From assembly GCF_000470315.2 (NCBI RefSeq), contig NZ_CBRF02000041.1:1-40987 (forward strand): DNA of 40,987 bases, written 5' to 3'. The DNA is from Psychromonas sp. SP041 (GTDB lineage: Bacteria; Pseudomonadota; Gammaproteobacteria; Enterobacterales; Psychromonadaceae). The position numbers were made by a program, and so were the translations under genes. This document shows, piece after piece, positions 30,766 through 40,469 of the stretch. The first letter of the stretch is position 1; every line of letters starts with the position of its first letter. The notes beneath the pieces were generated by a model. It did no database searches, had not been told where the DNA came from, and saw nothing but the letters and a program-made list of their open reading frames with translations.

Positions 30766-31637
30766 GTGTGCTCTAGAAGCCAAGCGACTAATATGGGTAA
30801 TGACAAATTGTTAGATGTTTTTGAACTTGCTAAATAATAACCTTTACCTGATTTTACCTGTAATGAATGCGGCATCACTAGTGCACCAGATTCAACATCT
30901 AACGAAGCTAACACAAGATCACCAATGCTAATACCAAACCCTTGCTTGGCAGCACTCACAGCAACATCCAAAGTCGCAAAGTGTTGATTATGTTTTGAAA
31001 CTAATGAAGCACTATTGGCATGAGTTAACCATAAAGACCAATCACTTTGCTGCGGTGTAGAATGCAACCATGGCATATTTTTCATTTCATCTATGCTTAG
31101 CTGAGTTGTTCCTTCAGGCAATAAGGAAGATGCACATACGGGCGTTAATACTTCCTCGAACAATAGATCGCTCGTTAAGCTTTTATCTTTTATCTCAGTG
31201 CAATAACAAATAGCCGCATCGAAGGATTCTGATGAGAAATTAATATCATGTTTAATGGAAGAGGTCAGCTCTACTTTTATCTCGGGATAGGCTTGTTGAA
31301 AAGCCATCACCTTTGGCAGTAACCAAGTGGTAATACAGCTAGGTACTTTTAATTTAATGATAGGTTTTATAGCTGAAACTTGTTCAACAGCGTTTTTCAT
31401 TTGTTGAAGTACTTGTTTTATTAACGGTAAAAAGCGCAGACCTTTCTCGGTTAAGCTTAAGCCTCTCGCATGTCGATGAAATAAAGTGATATCAAGCTTT
31501 TTTTCTAAAGAGATAATTTGTCGACTAACCGCACCTTGGGTCACATTCAATATTTGCGCTGCTAGTGTGAATTTTAGTTGCTCCGCAGTCACAATGAAGG
31601 CCTGCATCTCTTTAGTGGAAGGTAAACGATTATTCAT
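30759..31637 (-). CDS. LysR-type transcriptional regulator
   Basis: A 292-residue regulator. The N-terminal helix-turn-helix spans about 8-65 (FIVTAEQLKFTLAAQILNVTQGAVSRQIISLEKKLDITLFHR), and the remainder is the effector-binding domain. The start TKEMQAFIVTAEQLKF resembles GcvA/AmpR-type LysR proteins. It is divergently transcribed from the hisC-like and binding-protein genes, so it probably controls them from the palindrome near 31702-31730. The ligand is unknown; a basic amino acid or an intermediate of its catabolism is a reasonable guess from the neighbours. Confidence 0.9.
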   Translation of the reverse strand: MNNRLPSTKEMQAFIVTAEQLKFTLAAQILNVTQGAVSRQIISLEKKLDITLFHRHARGLSLTEKGLRFLPLIKQVLQQMKNAVEQVSAIKPIIKLKVPSCITTWLLPKVMAFQQAYPEIKVELTSSIKHDINFSSESFDAAICYCTEIKDKSLTSDLLFEEVLTPVCASSLLPEGTTQLSIDEMKNMPWLHSTPQQSDWSLWLTHANSASLVSKHNQHFATLDVAVSAAKQGFGISIGDLVLASLDVESGALVMPHSLQVKSGKGYYLASSKTSNNLSLPILVAWLLEHTR

Positions 31638-31701
31638 TATTATCTCGTACTGACTGATGCAAATAGAACGAACAAGTAACCGATTATGCTTCTTTCACAT
31701 A

Positions 31702-31730
31702 ACTAGCTATGATTTTTATTCATAGCTAGT
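31702..31730. promoter_or_regulatory. Candidate LysR-type operator palindrome
   Basis: ACTAGCTATGA (31702-31712) and TCATAGCTAGT (31720-31730) are perfect arms separated by seven bases, in the 233-bp divergent spacer. The inner part ATGA-N7-TCAT fits the T-N11-A shape of LysR-type binding sites. Confidence 0.65.
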
Positions 31731-31870
31731 ATACCTATTTTTCGTTTCATCTTTCAATGAAGATTTGCTTTAATCAAGCTAACAATAAAAATGAATAATT
31801 ATTCTAATTTAAAGCGTAAATATTCAATTATTTATAACACTGTATTTTTATTTAAGTTGGAAGTTGGTCA

Positions 31871-32959
31871 ATGCAATCATTAGCATCAAAATTAGTCCCT
31901 AGCGCAGTACAAAAGCTTGTCCCTTATCAATCTGCACGTCGCCTTGGTGGCAATGGGCATTTATGGCTAAATGCGAATGAACTTGAAACCTGTGCTCAAT
32001 ATGGAGGTTTAAGCCAAGGTAGTAATGAGCACTATCATCGTTATCCTGATTTTTTACCCCATGATACGGCACAAGCTTACCTCAACTACTGCGAACAACA
32101 ATCGGGCAAACTAGATTGTGAAATAGTCGCTGTACGCGGCGCAGACGAAGCCATTGATTTATTGGTTCGTACTTTCTGTAGTCCGGGTAACGATCAAATC
32201 ATTATATGCCCTCCCACTTATGGCATGTATGAGTTTTGTGCTGATTCATTTTCTGTAAAAACCTGTAAAGTACCATTATTAGAAAACTTTCAACTTGATG
32301 TAGAAAACATTAAAAAACAGTTACCAAGCAGCACCTTACTATTTTTATGCTCCCCTAATAACCCGACGGGTAATGGCATTAATGAAGCCGATATTGTTGA
32401 CCTATTAGAAGCGAGTAAAGATTCTACATTAGTGGTGGTTGATGAAGCTTATATTGAATTTTCAAAGCATGGCAGTGCATTACATTTAATGCATAAATAT
32501 CCGCACTTAATTGTTATACGCACCTTATCAAAAGCCTTTGGATTGGCTGCAATTCGCTGTGGTTTTTTACTTGCAGACACCAGTGTCATGGCTTATATCA
32601 ATCGTCTGATTGCACCGTACCCAATTGCAGATCCGACGGCAGAGATTGCGCTAAAAGCATTGTCTCAAAATGGAATACACCTTATGCAACAACAAACAAG
32701 TAAACTTATACAAGTACGTGAATGGTTTAAAGGTCAGCTAATGTTATTAGATTCTGTACAGCATGTGTTTGGTAGTGAAACCAACTTTGTTTTGATTCGA
32801 TTTAGTAATAATGTAAACAGTTATCAGTATCTCATTGAACAAGGCATTGTAACGCGAAATCAAATCCATGAGCCTGCTTTAAATGATTGTATTCGTATTA
32901 CTATTGGATCTAAAGAAAGCATGCTTGAAACCTTAAACGCTCTAAAAAACTTAAATTAA
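31871..32959 (+). CDS. HisC-like aminotransferase (class I/II, PLP)
   Basis: A 362-residue aminotransferase of the histidinol-phosphate aminotransferase family. Features are LNANELETC at the N terminus (about 33-41), RYPDFLPHDTAQAYLNYC, the SPNNPTGN motif (about 157-164), VVDEAYIEFS (about 187-196) and the PLP lysine in RTLSKAFGLAAIRCGFLLAD (about 214-233). It lies outside any his operon and next to a basic-amino-acid-binding protein under a LysR-type regulator. It could therefore be a true HisC that has moved or a paralogue using another amino acid; I cannot tell which. Confidence 0.85.
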   Translation: MQSLASKLVPSAVQKLVPYQSARRLGGNGHLWLNANELETCAQYGGLSQGSNEHYHRYPDFLPHDTAQAYLNYCEQQSGKLDCEIVAVRGADEAIDLLVRTFCSPGNDQIIICPPTYGMYEFCADSFSVKTCKVPLLENFQLDVENIKKQLPSSTLLFLCSPNNPTGNGINEADIVDLLEASKDSTLVVVDEAYIEFSKHGSALHLMHKYPHLIVIRTLSKAFGLAAIRCGFLLADTSVMAYINRLIAPYPIADPTAEIALKALSQNGIHLMQQQTSKLIQVREWFKGQLMLLDSVQHVFGSETNFVLIRFSNNVNSYQYLIEQGIVTRNQIHEPALNDCIRITIGSKESMLETLNALKNLN

Positions 32960-33000
32960 CCATTTATAACAATTAACAATATCTCTAAAAGGAACTTACG

Positions 33001-33789
33001 ATGAAATCGTTAAAAATAGCAGTACTATTATCATCAACATTATTGTCATCAATATTTATGACCCCATTACAGGCAGCAGAATCAAAGGCCGTTCGTTTAT
33101 CTTCTGATTTTACTTACCCACCATTTAACTACAAAAATTCAGACGGTAAACCTATTGGCTTTGATATAGAAATTGCAGATGCTTTATGTGCTCAAGCGGC
33201 ACTAAAATGTGAATGGGTCACACTTGCATGGGACGGTTTAATCCCGGGGTTATTATCAAGAAAATCAGATGTGATCATGGCTTCTATGCGTATTACAGAA
33301 GAACGTCAAAAACGCGTACTGTTTACTGATAAATACTATCAAACACCTGCTAGCTTTGTAGCAGCTAAAACAGCAACCTTTACCATTGATAAAGCAGGTT
33401 TGAAAGGCAAAGTGATTGGCGTTCAAGTTGGTACAATACATGATAATTATGTAACCGATGTGTACGGTGACGTTGCGGAAATTAAACGTTATACAGGACA
33501 AGATCAAGTTTACATTGATTTAGAAAATGGCCGTTTAGATGCAGCATTCGCAAACTCAGATCAGTTAGTGTTAGCTTTCTTACAAAAAGACAATGGCGCT
33601 AACTTTGCTTTAAAAGGCAAATTAGTAACTGACAAAGCTTACGTTGGTGAAGGCACAGCATTAGCGTTACGTAAACAAGATAAAAAGCTAGCGGAAAAAT
33701 TCAATACCGCGATAGCTGAAATCCGTAAAAATGGTACTTACGATAAAATCGCAGCTAAATACTTTAGTTTTGATATTTACGGCGAGTAA
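33001..33789 (+). CDS. Periplasmic basic-amino-acid-binding protein (HisJ/ArgT type)
   Basis: A 262-residue solute-binding protein. The signal peptide ends at about residue 25 (LQAAES). SDFTYPPFNYKNSDGKPIGFDIEIADALC (about 35-63), the ASMRITEERQKRVLFTDKYY segment (about 98-117) and GVQVGTIHDNYV are typical of family 3. The ending KIAAKYFSFDIYGE is very like HisJ/ArgT, which bind histidine, lysine, arginine and ornithine. No permease or ATPase gene is beside it, so it must work with a transporter encoded elsewhere. It is 41 bp after the hisC-like gene and likely in the same operon. Confidence 0.9.
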   Translation: MKSLKIAVLLSSTLLSSIFMTPLQAAESKAVRLSSDFTYPPFNYKNSDGKPIGFDIEIADALCAQAALKCEWVTLAWDGLIPGLLSRKSDVIMASMRITEERQKRVLFTDKYYQTPASFVAAKTATFTIDKAGLKGKVIGVQVGTIHDNYVTDVYGDVAEIKRYTGQDQVYIDLENGRLDAAFANSDQLVLAFLQKDNGANFALKGKLVTDKAYVGEGTALALRKQDKKLAEKFNTAIAEIRKNGTYDKIAAKYFSFDIYGE

Positions 33790-33824
33790 ATTTCTGACTA
33801 AATAAACTGACTAGCTAAATAAAA

Positions 33825-33854
33825 AACTGACTTACCAAAACGGTAAGTCAGTTT
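33825..33854. terminator. Bidirectional terminator between argT-like gene and ptrB
   Basis: AACTGACTTACC pairs perfectly with GGTAAGTCAGTT around a five-base loop. The A run to the left gives a good T tract for minus-strand (ptrB) transcripts; the plus-strand side has a shorter T run. Confidence 0.88.
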
Positions 33855-33938
33855 CTATGAGGTATTTTACTTCAGCAATGTATTCCTTTTTACAATACGT
33901 TAACTTCTAGCCTCAACAACTCTTTATGAGTTAACTTC

Positions 33939-36005
33939 TTAACTTGCTAAATCAATCAAGAAGGCAAACTCTCTCGCAATATCTTCAAAGTGCTTAAAGC
34001 GCCCTGACTTACCACCGTGTCCTGCTTCCATGTCGGTATATAATAGCAATTGATTATCATCGGTTTTTACTTCACGTAGCTTAGCAACCCACTTAGCAGG
34101 CTCCCAGTATTGAACCTGTGAATCATGTAAACCCGTTGTCACTAACATGTTTGGATAAGCTTGGGCAGACACTTGATCATAAGGGCTATAGCTGAGTATA
34201 TAATGATAATATTCAGGATCATTGGGGTTACCCCATTCATCATATTCACCCGTTGTTAATGGAATAGTGTCATCTAACATTGTCGACACGACATCTACAA
34301 AAGGAACTGCGGCAACAACACCACGATACAGTTCAGGTGCTTGATTGACGATGGCTCCCATTAACAATCCACCAGCACTTCCTCCCATTGCAAAAACGTT
34401 ATCTTTTGCGCCATAGTCTTTTTCGACTAACGCTTTTGAAACATCAACAAAGTCATTAAAGGTATTTTTCTTTTGCAGTAACTTACCTTGTTCATACCAA
34501 TCTCGTCCAAGTTCTTCACCACCGCGAACATGCGCGACGGCATAAACAAAACCACGGTCTAACAAACTTAAGTTAGCAGAACTAAAACCAATATCTAAAC
34601 TATGTCCGTATGAACCATAGGCATAAACCAACAATGGATTGTTATGATTAAATAAAGCACGCTTATAAACTAATGAAACAGGCACTTCCACGCCATCTCT
34701 AGCCGTTACCCAAACTCGTTCACTTTGGTAATCTTGACTATCAAAATCGCCCATGACCTTGCTTTGTTTTAATAACGTTGTTTCACCGCTATCAAGGTCT
34801 AACTCATAGACACTTGAAGGGGTTGTGAATGAAGTATATTGGTAACGAAACTTAGTGCTATTTGACTGCGGATTATAATAACTAAACACAGTATAAACGG
34901 GATCATTAAAAGTCAGCTCTCGTGACTCACCCGTTTTAAAATGAATTTGGCGTAGAACCGGTAAGCCCAATGAACGCTCTTCAACCACTAACCAATCATC
35001 CATTAGTTCATAACCTTCAAGCAGTACCTTTTCTCTTGCTGGGACTAATGTTTGCCATTCACTTGGCGCAACAACTTGGAAGGTTTCAACATCAGATCCA
35101 AGTGTATGTAACGCGAAGTTTTTACCGCTATAGTTACTGCGAATAAAGAACTTATCTTGGAAATGATCAACGCTGTATTCGTGATCTCTTTGTCTTGGTA
35201 AAAAGCAGGTAAAGTTTTGTTGCGGTTGGTTTGCATCTAAAATCAGACACTCAGAGGTCATCGTACTATCAGCACAAATAACTAAATAATCTTCTGAACG
35301 CGTTTTATATAAATTAAGGTAGAAAGTATCATCTTTCTCTTCATAAATAAGCTCATCGTTAGCAGAAGAATCACCTAATATATGACGATAAACTTGATAT
35401 GAAAGTAAAGTTTGCGGATGCTGTTTAACATAGAATAATGTTTTATTATCATTTGCCCACACCACATCTGTGACATCTTCAATACTTTCACTCAATATTT
35501 CATTGGTGGCTAAGTCTTTAAAACGTAATGTGTATTGACGACGACTAACGGTATCTTCAGTAAACGCTAATAACATTGAATTGGGTGACAGACTTAAATC
35601 ACCCAATTGATAATAAGAAAATCCTTCAGCGCGTTCATTACAATCAAAAAAGATCTCTTCTTCAGCGTCTAACACACCTTTACGACGAGAATAGACACTG
35701 TAGTCTTTGCCTTCATCATAACGAGAGGTGTACCAAAAGCCTTTCTTAAAATAAGGTACTGACTCTAGTTCTGGCTCTTGTCTTGCTACCATTTCATCGT
35801 ATAAGTTTTGTTGTAGCTCAGCCAAAGGGGCCATTTGCTGTTCTGTATAATTATTTTCTTCTTCTAAATAAGCCAGCACCTTTGGATCTTCTCGATTATC
35901 ATCACGTAACCAAAAATATTTATCTTCACGTTGATGCCCATGGGTTTCATGTACATGAAGTTGAATATCAGCAGTAGGCTTAATCGCATCGACTTTATTG
36001 GTCAT
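33939..36005 (-). CDS. ptrB: Oligopeptidase B (prolyl oligopeptidase family)
   Basis: A 688-residue cytoplasmic serine peptidase that cleaves small peptides after basic residues. The N-terminal seven-bladed propeller region starts HGHQREDKYFWLRDD. The C-terminal hydrolase domain has VAHVRGGEELGRDWYEQGK, the nucleophile in GGSAGG (Ser 543), Asp 628 (LHDSQV) and His 663 (EAGHGG). Its size matches oligopeptidase B. It is monocistronic, ends at a bidirectional terminator, and is followed by a short duplicated motif (gttaacttct) that overlaps its stop codon. Confidence 0.95.
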   Translation of the reverse strand: MTNKVDAIKPTADIQLHVHETHGHQREDKYFWLRDDNREDPKVLAYLEEENNYTEQQMAPLAELQQNLYDEMVARQEPELESVPYFKKGFWYTSRYDEGKDYSVYSRRKGVLDAEEEIFFDCNERAEGFSYYQLGDLSLSPNSMLLAFTEDTVSRRQYTLRFKDLATNEILSESIEDVTDVVWANDNKTLFYVKQHPQTLLSYQVYRHILGDSSANDELIYEEKDDTFYLNLYKTRSEDYLVICADSTMTSECLILDANQPQQNFTCFLPRQRDHEYSVDHFQDKFFIRSNYSGKNFALHTLGSDVETFQVVAPSEWQTLVPAREKVLLEGYELMDDWLVVEERSLGLPVLRQIHFKTGESRELTFNDPVYTVFSYYNPQSNSTKFRYQYTSFTTPSSVYELDLDSGETTLLKQSKVMGDFDSQDYQSERVWVTARDGVEVPVSLVYKRALFNHNNPLLVYAYGSYGHSLDIGFSSANLSLLDRGFVYAVAHVRGGEELGRDWYEQGKLLQKKNTFNDFVDVSKALVEKDYGAKDNVFAMGGSAGGLLMGAIVNQAPELYRGVVAAVPFVDVVSTMLDDTIPLTTGEYDEWGNPNDPEYYHYILSYSPYDQVSAQAYPNMLVTTGLHDSQVQYWEPAKWVAKLREVKTDDNQLLLYTDMEAGHGGKSGRFKHFEDIAREFAFLIDLAS

Positions 36006-36396
36006 ATTATCTCTCTTTTACGGATTACATTTTGCGTAACATGTTGTTCAAATAAGTTGCTTACTTTATTTATTTATTTAAAAGTAAAACAACGATCAAC
36101 AATACATCGGACAAAGTGTGAAAGCTACAAGAGAAAAACCAGAGAGGCACAAATAATAATGTTAGTTAGCGCCATAATAAATATAAATGAAAATAAAAGA
36201 GTGAAAGAAAAGAAGAGTACATAAAATAATAGATTAACAGTATGAAGTTAGCTTAATACTTACCTTTGCTTTTTACGTTTATTTTTATGTTTATTTTTTG
36301 TATTTAATATTAAATACATGAAACAACTTCGTGGTTGAATCCATTTTCAGCGTTAACACTAAAAGTGATTCCCTCACGAAGCATAAATATTAATGG
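36006..36396. other. Intergenic region upstream of ptrB
   Basis: About 390 bp between ptrB and the HD-hydrolase gene. The only structure is a 20-bp perfect palindrome (TGTATTTAATATTAAATACA) at 36299-36318. No T tract lies on the minus-strand side, so it is more likely a protein-binding site than a terminator. No gene was found. Confidence 0.6.
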
Positions 36397-36984
36397 TTAC
36401 AACAACCAACCTTTTGCAACGGCAGTATTGGTCTGTTCCAAAACATATTGCCATAATTTAGGTGCCATATATTCTAGGTATTTATTACGCTCTAATACCT
36501 GTGATTGGCTAATTTTATGCTTAGCCCAGCTACCACCTTGATTATTCATGTTTTGTACTAACGGCAATATTCTATCCATCGCTTTTGCAAACTGTGCATC
36601 ATTTGTTTTTGCTTCTTCAAACTCAAACCATAGCGTTTTATAGTGTTCATGTTGAGCAGCTGGTAATAGACCAAATAAACGTTGAGCGGCTTTTTCTTCT
36701 TTTAATGCTTGTTGCTCATGATCTTGTGATGCGGCAAAAGCAAATAAGTCACCGGCATCAATTTCAATAATATCGTGAATCAATAACATTTTAACGACAC
36801 GACTAATATCAATAGGTTGTTCTGCATAATCTTGTAATAACTGTGCCGTTAATGTGATGTGCCAGCTATGCTCTGCACTATTCTCATATCTATCTTTATC
36901 TTCTTTGACAGTGGTTTGACGATAAACGGCTTTTAGTTTGTCAATTTCAATAATAAAAGCTAATTGTTGTTCTAAATCGGTCAT
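36397..36984 (-). CDS. HD-domain hydrolase (YfbR/HDDC2-like)
   Basis: A 195-residue HD-superfamily phosphohydrolase. The metal-binding His of ENSAEHSWH (about 34-42), the HD pair in LLIHDIIEIDAGD (His 70, Asp 71) and a downstream Asp in AMDRILP (about 128-134) match the HD_3/HDDC2-like group, which includes the 5'-deoxynucleotidase YfbR. The substrate is not shown. No other gene appears co-transcribed with it. Confidence 0.85.
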   Translation of the reverse strand: MTDLEQQLAFIIEIDKLKAVYRQTTVKEDKDRYENSAEHSWHITLTAQLLQDYAEQPIDISRVVKMLLIHDIIEIDAGDLFAFAASQDHEQQALKEEKAAQRLFGLLPAAQHEHYKTLWFEFEEAKTNDAQFAKAMDRILPLVQNMNNQGGSWAKHKISQSQVLERNKYLEYMAPKLWQYVLEQTNTAVAKGWLL

Positions 36985-37196
36985 AAAATTATTTCCTCTA
37001 TTTATACTGTATAGAATATATTACTGGGCATAACGTGCTAATTAATACTTTATAGAGCCTTGTTCTTAAGAGTCTTTTTAATCATGTTTAATCAATCTAT
37101 TTTATATTCAATAGCTTACAAAGTTTGAGTTAGCATAACGCCATTAGACAAAAAGTGACATCAAAAATATAAAGGCTAAATAGTCTATGTCATCGA

Positions 37197-38753
37197 TTAA
37201 TGCCCAGCAGAAGCTTCAGTTGTAGGTAGTTTAGGATCTGACGTCGAGCTAGAAGACTTTATAAAAGGCCCTTTGCTAAACCAAACAATCCCAATTAATA
37301 CAAAGAATAAAATACCTAACATATAAAAGTAATCATTTAACGACATCATATAGGATTGCGATGTCACCACTGAATTAACCGATGCAAGGTTTGTCTGCGT
37401 AGCGCCGCCCATTTTATCTAAATACTCTACCGCGCCAGGATTATAGATATTCACGTGTTCACTCAAGTTTGCATGATGAAAATCCGCACGACGATTCCAT
37501 ATCCAAGTCGTTAATGAAGAAGCAAAACTTGCCCCTAATACACGTAGGAAAGTAGTTAAGCCTGAAGCATCTGCAACTTGATCATGGTTTAAGTTAGACA
37601 AGAAAATAGTCGTCAATGGCATAAACATGAAAGCAATACCAATACCCATAAATAACTGCACTTCAGCAACAGAAGCAAAGTCGACAGAAGTATTAAAGTT
37701 AGCACGAAGGAAACAAGAGAGACCTATTACAACAAAAGAGATGCTGGCTAAAATCCGCATATCCATTTTATGTGCATATTTACCAATTAACGGTGCAAAT
37801 ATTAACGGTAAAATGCCCATCGGTGCTGAAGCAAGTCCCGCCCAAATAGCCGTGTAACCCATGTAGATTTGTAACCACTGTGGCAAAATAACATTAATAG
37901 CAAAAAAGGCAGCATAACTAAGTACCAATGCAATCGTACCAAAGGTGTAGTTACGATCTTTAAACAGGTATAGATTCACAATAGGATTTTTTTCAGTTAA
38001 TTCCCAAATCACAAAAGAAATTAACGCCACGACAGAAATACAAGTCATGATCACTATTTGAGATGATTCAAACCAATCCGCATTATTACCAAGATCGAGC
38101 ACTACTTGTAACATACCGACGCCTAACACCAGTAAAGCTATCCCAATAAAATCAATTGGCATTTTAGCGATAGTATCTACGCGTCCTTTCAATTGTTGCC
38201 ATACGGCGACACAACAGAAAATACCAATAGGAATATTAATAAAAAATATCCAAGGCCAAGAGTAGTTATCAGTGATCCAACCACCTGTTATGGGTCCAAC
38301 AATAGGAGCGACCACGGTAACCATAGAAATCAATGCTAATGCTGCCCCACGCTTTACAGAGGGAAAAATAGCAAGTAACAAGGTCTGACACATAGGAAAC
38401 ATCGGTCCAGCAAAGAAGCCTTGTAACGCTCTAAAAGCAATCAACTCAGGCATACTGGTTGCGATACCGCATAAAAAAGAAGTTAACGTAAATAATGAAA
38501 CGGAAACGATAAATAATCTAAGCTGGCCAATACGACGAGAGAGCCACCCCGTCAGCGGTAACGCAATTGCATTACAGACGGCAAATGACGTAATAATCCA
38601 GGTGCTCTGTTCTGAACTGACACCTAAACTACCGGCAATCGTAGGTAAAGCAACATTGGCAATGGTACTATCGAGTACTTGCATAAATGTCGCTAATGCT
38701 AAAGCAATAACCGCTAATGTTAAACTTGGCGGCTTATAGGTTTGATCCTGCAT
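37197..38753 (-). CDS. emrB: EmrB-like MFS drug efflux permease (DHA2)
   Basis: A 518-residue transporter with 14 hydrophobic segments. The DHA2 signature MQVLDSTIANVALPTIAGSLG (split here across about 24-44), GWLSRRIG (about 73-80) and the antiporter motif GPITGGWITD (about 153-162) are present. With EmrA and an outer-membrane channel it would export toxic compounds, probably using the proton gradient. It begins eight bases after emrA ends, so the two are co-translated. Confidence 0.93.
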   Translation of the reverse strand: MQDQTYKPPSLTLAVIALALATFMQVLDSTIANVALPTIAGSLGVSSEQSTWIITSFAVCNAIALPLTGWLSRRIGQLRLFIVSVSLFTLTSFLCGIATSMPELIAFRALQGFFAGPMFPMCQTLLLAIFPSVKRGAALALISMVTVVAPIVGPITGGWITDNYSWPWIFFINIPIGIFCCVAVWQQLKGRVDTIAKMPIDFIGIALLVLGVGMLQVVLDLGNNADWFESSQIVIMTCISVVALISFVIWELTEKNPIVNLYLFKDRNYTFGTIALVLSYAAFFAINVILPQWLQIYMGYTAIWAGLASAPMGILPLIFAPLIGKYAHKMDMRILASISFVVIGLSCFLRANFNTSVDFASVAEVQLFMGIGIAFMFMPLTTIFLSNLNHDQVADASGLTTFLRVLGASFASSLTTWIWNRRADFHHANLSEHVNIYNPGAVEYLDKMGGATQTNLASVNSVVTSQSYMMSLNDYFYMLGILFFVLIGIVWFSKGPFIKSSSSTSDPKLPTTEASAGH

Positions 38754-38761
38754 AACTGCCT

Positions 38762-39964
38762 CTATTTTTCTTCAGGAAGAGTAACACCGACATTATCGTG
38801 TAGGATCTTGGCGACGAGTTTATCCGCCTCCTCTAATGATTTTTGATAAACATTAGTATCAAGACGCGCTTCCTGTTGAACATGTTGAGATAGCACATTA
38901 CCGGTCGTATCTTCAATATCTACTGTAGCAACCATAGAAAGCCCAATTCTTAACGGGAATTCTGCTTGGTTATCTTCTTCTAAATGAATTTTAACCGGTA
39001 AACGTTGTACTATTTTGATCCAGTTACCGCTAGCATTTTGCGCAGGTAATAATGAAAAAGCACTGCCAGTACCAATGCCAAGACTTTCTACTTCCCCTTT
39101 ATATTTAACGTCATCACCATAAAGGTCAGATACTAACGTGACCTTTTGCCCGATACGCATATCTTTCATCTGACTTTCTTTAAAATTCGCATCTACCCAA
39201 ACATCATGCAACGGCACAATAACCATTAACTGACTACTTGGTTGCACTTGAGTCCCTAATTGCACTGCTCGTTTAGCAACATAACCACTCACTGGCGCAA
39301 CAATGTTTGTGCGCATATTATTAAGGTAGCTTTTACGCACCCCTGCTACAGCCCACTTTATTGCTGGGTGATTCTCTATTGCGGTATTATCAACTAATGC
39401 TAATGTCATTTTAAACGCTTCTTGTGATGCTAAATAAGCACTATTAGTTGTATCAACTAAGTCTTGGTAATGCGTTAAATCTTCTTTTGAAATAGCACCT
39501 GCTTTAGCTATATTTTGACGGCGTTTATAATCATTAACTGCTTGTCGATAGGCAACTTTACTCGATTGCATTTTTGCTTTTTCGTTATCAGCTGCCGCAT
39601 ATAAACTACGTACTTCTCGTACTGCAATCCCTAATTTAGCTTCTGCTTCCTGCAACGCAATTTTAGTATCACTCGAATCTAAAGTGACAATGACCTGGCC
39701 TTTTTCAACGTAGTCACCTTGATCAGGCAGCACCATGGTAACCGTTCCTGAAATTTGCGGTGAAATAACCACTAAATCACCATTAACATACGCATCATCA
39801 GTCTCTTCTGAATATTTAGAATAAACTTCATAATAGGCAAACCAAGCCACACCAATAACGACCAGTGCGATAAATAATATAATAAAAGAGGTTTTACGTT
39901 TGCTTTTAGTCGTATTAGGCGCTGTATTAGTTTCTGTATTTTCCATGACTGAATTACTCATCAT
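38762..39964 (-). CDS. emrA: EmrA-like membrane fusion protein (HlyD family)
   Basis: A 400-residue periplasmic adaptor. An N-terminal membrane anchor spans about 25-46. The lipoyl-type half motifs follow: AYVNGDLVVISPQISGTV and DYVEKGQVIVTLDSSD (about 59-95), then a coiled-coil hairpin (about 96-190), the second half-motif NIVAPVSGYVAKRAVQLGTQV (about 220-240), and a beta barrel. It links EmrB to an outer-membrane channel such as TolC, which is not encoded in the window. It is the second gene of marR-emrA-emrB. Two ATGs begin the gene and I could not choose between them with confidence. Confidence 0.92.
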   Translation of the reverse strand: MMSNSVMENTETNTAPNTTKSKRKTSFIILFIALVVIGVAWFAYYEVYSKYSEETDDAYVNGDLVVISPQISGTVTMVLPDQGDYVEKGQVIVTLDSSDTKIALQEAEAKLGIAVREVRSLYAAADNEKAKMQSSKVAYRQAVNDYKRRQNIAKAGAISKEDLTHYQDLVDTTNSAYLASQEAFKMTLALVDNTAIENHPAIKWAVAGVRKSYLNNMRTNIVAPVSGYVAKRAVQLGTQVQPSSQLMVIVPLHDVWVDANFKESQMKDMRIGQKVTLVSDLYGDDVKYKGEVESLGIGTGSAFSLLPAQNASGNWIKIVQRLPVKIHLEEDNQAEFPLRIGLSMVATVDIEDTTGNVLSQHVQQEARLDTNVYQKSLEEADKLVAKILHDNVGVTLPEEK

Positions 39965-40021
39965 ATTGTTTATAGGTTAAAGGCTAGGATTAGCTTAAAT
40001 TTAAATGGAACGTGAAGAAAA

Positions 40022-40453
40022 CTAAGGTAATAAACGTGTCAATAATTGACTAAGTTGATCTACTTCTTTTGGAGAGAGGTCGCCAATGAGTAAAGGCCCT
40101 ACATCATTTTCCATTGTGTCCATGCATTGTGTTAACAAAGACTCACCAGTAGGAGTCAGGTTTAATAACACACCACGTTTATCTTCTAGATTCGGCTGCT
40201 TGTCTATTAAAACTTTCTTAACTAAACGCTCGACCATTCTGGTCATTGAACCTGCATTAATGTTTAGGTATTTACATATTTCAGCTGGGGAGTTCATCTC
40301 GTAGTAATGGATAGCCACTAACACTTTAAATTGTGCTGATGACATCCCCAAAGGAGCAAGATATTGATTTAATAATTGTTCTTTATGAAGATTAACTAAA
40401 CCTATTAGTTTCCCTAATGGTATACCTAATGATTTAGTATTTAAGTTATGCAT
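40022..40453 (-). CDS. MarR-family transcriptional regulator
   Basis: A winged-helix regulator of the MarR/EmrR type, 143 residues from the ATG at 40453. The frame extends four codons to a GTG at 40465, but the ATG has a better-placed GTGAGAAA box ahead of it. The core is QYLAPLGMSSAQFKVLVAIHYY (about 31-52), the recognition helix region NINAGSMTRMVERLVKK and the wing EDKRGVLLNLTPTG. It leads the marR-emrA-emrB operon. Two palindromes upstream suggest it represses its own operon until an effector binds. Confidence 0.92.
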   Translation of the reverse strand: MHNLNTKSLGIPLGKLIGLVNLHKEQLLNQYLAPLGMSSAQFKVLVAIHYYEMNSPAEICKYLNINAGSMTRMVERLVKKVLIDKQPNLEDKRGVLLNLTPTGESLLTQCMDTMENDVGPLLIGDLSPKEVDQLSQLLTRLLP

Positions 40454-40469
40454 TATTTTTCTCACTTAC

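Noticed and set aside
30618..30776. A 52-codon plus-strand frame with a hydrophobic middle, ending inside the LysR-type gene
   Set aside because: No ribosome-binding site, it overlaps the regulator's 3' end, and its last part is the dispersed repeat. Not enough to call a gene.
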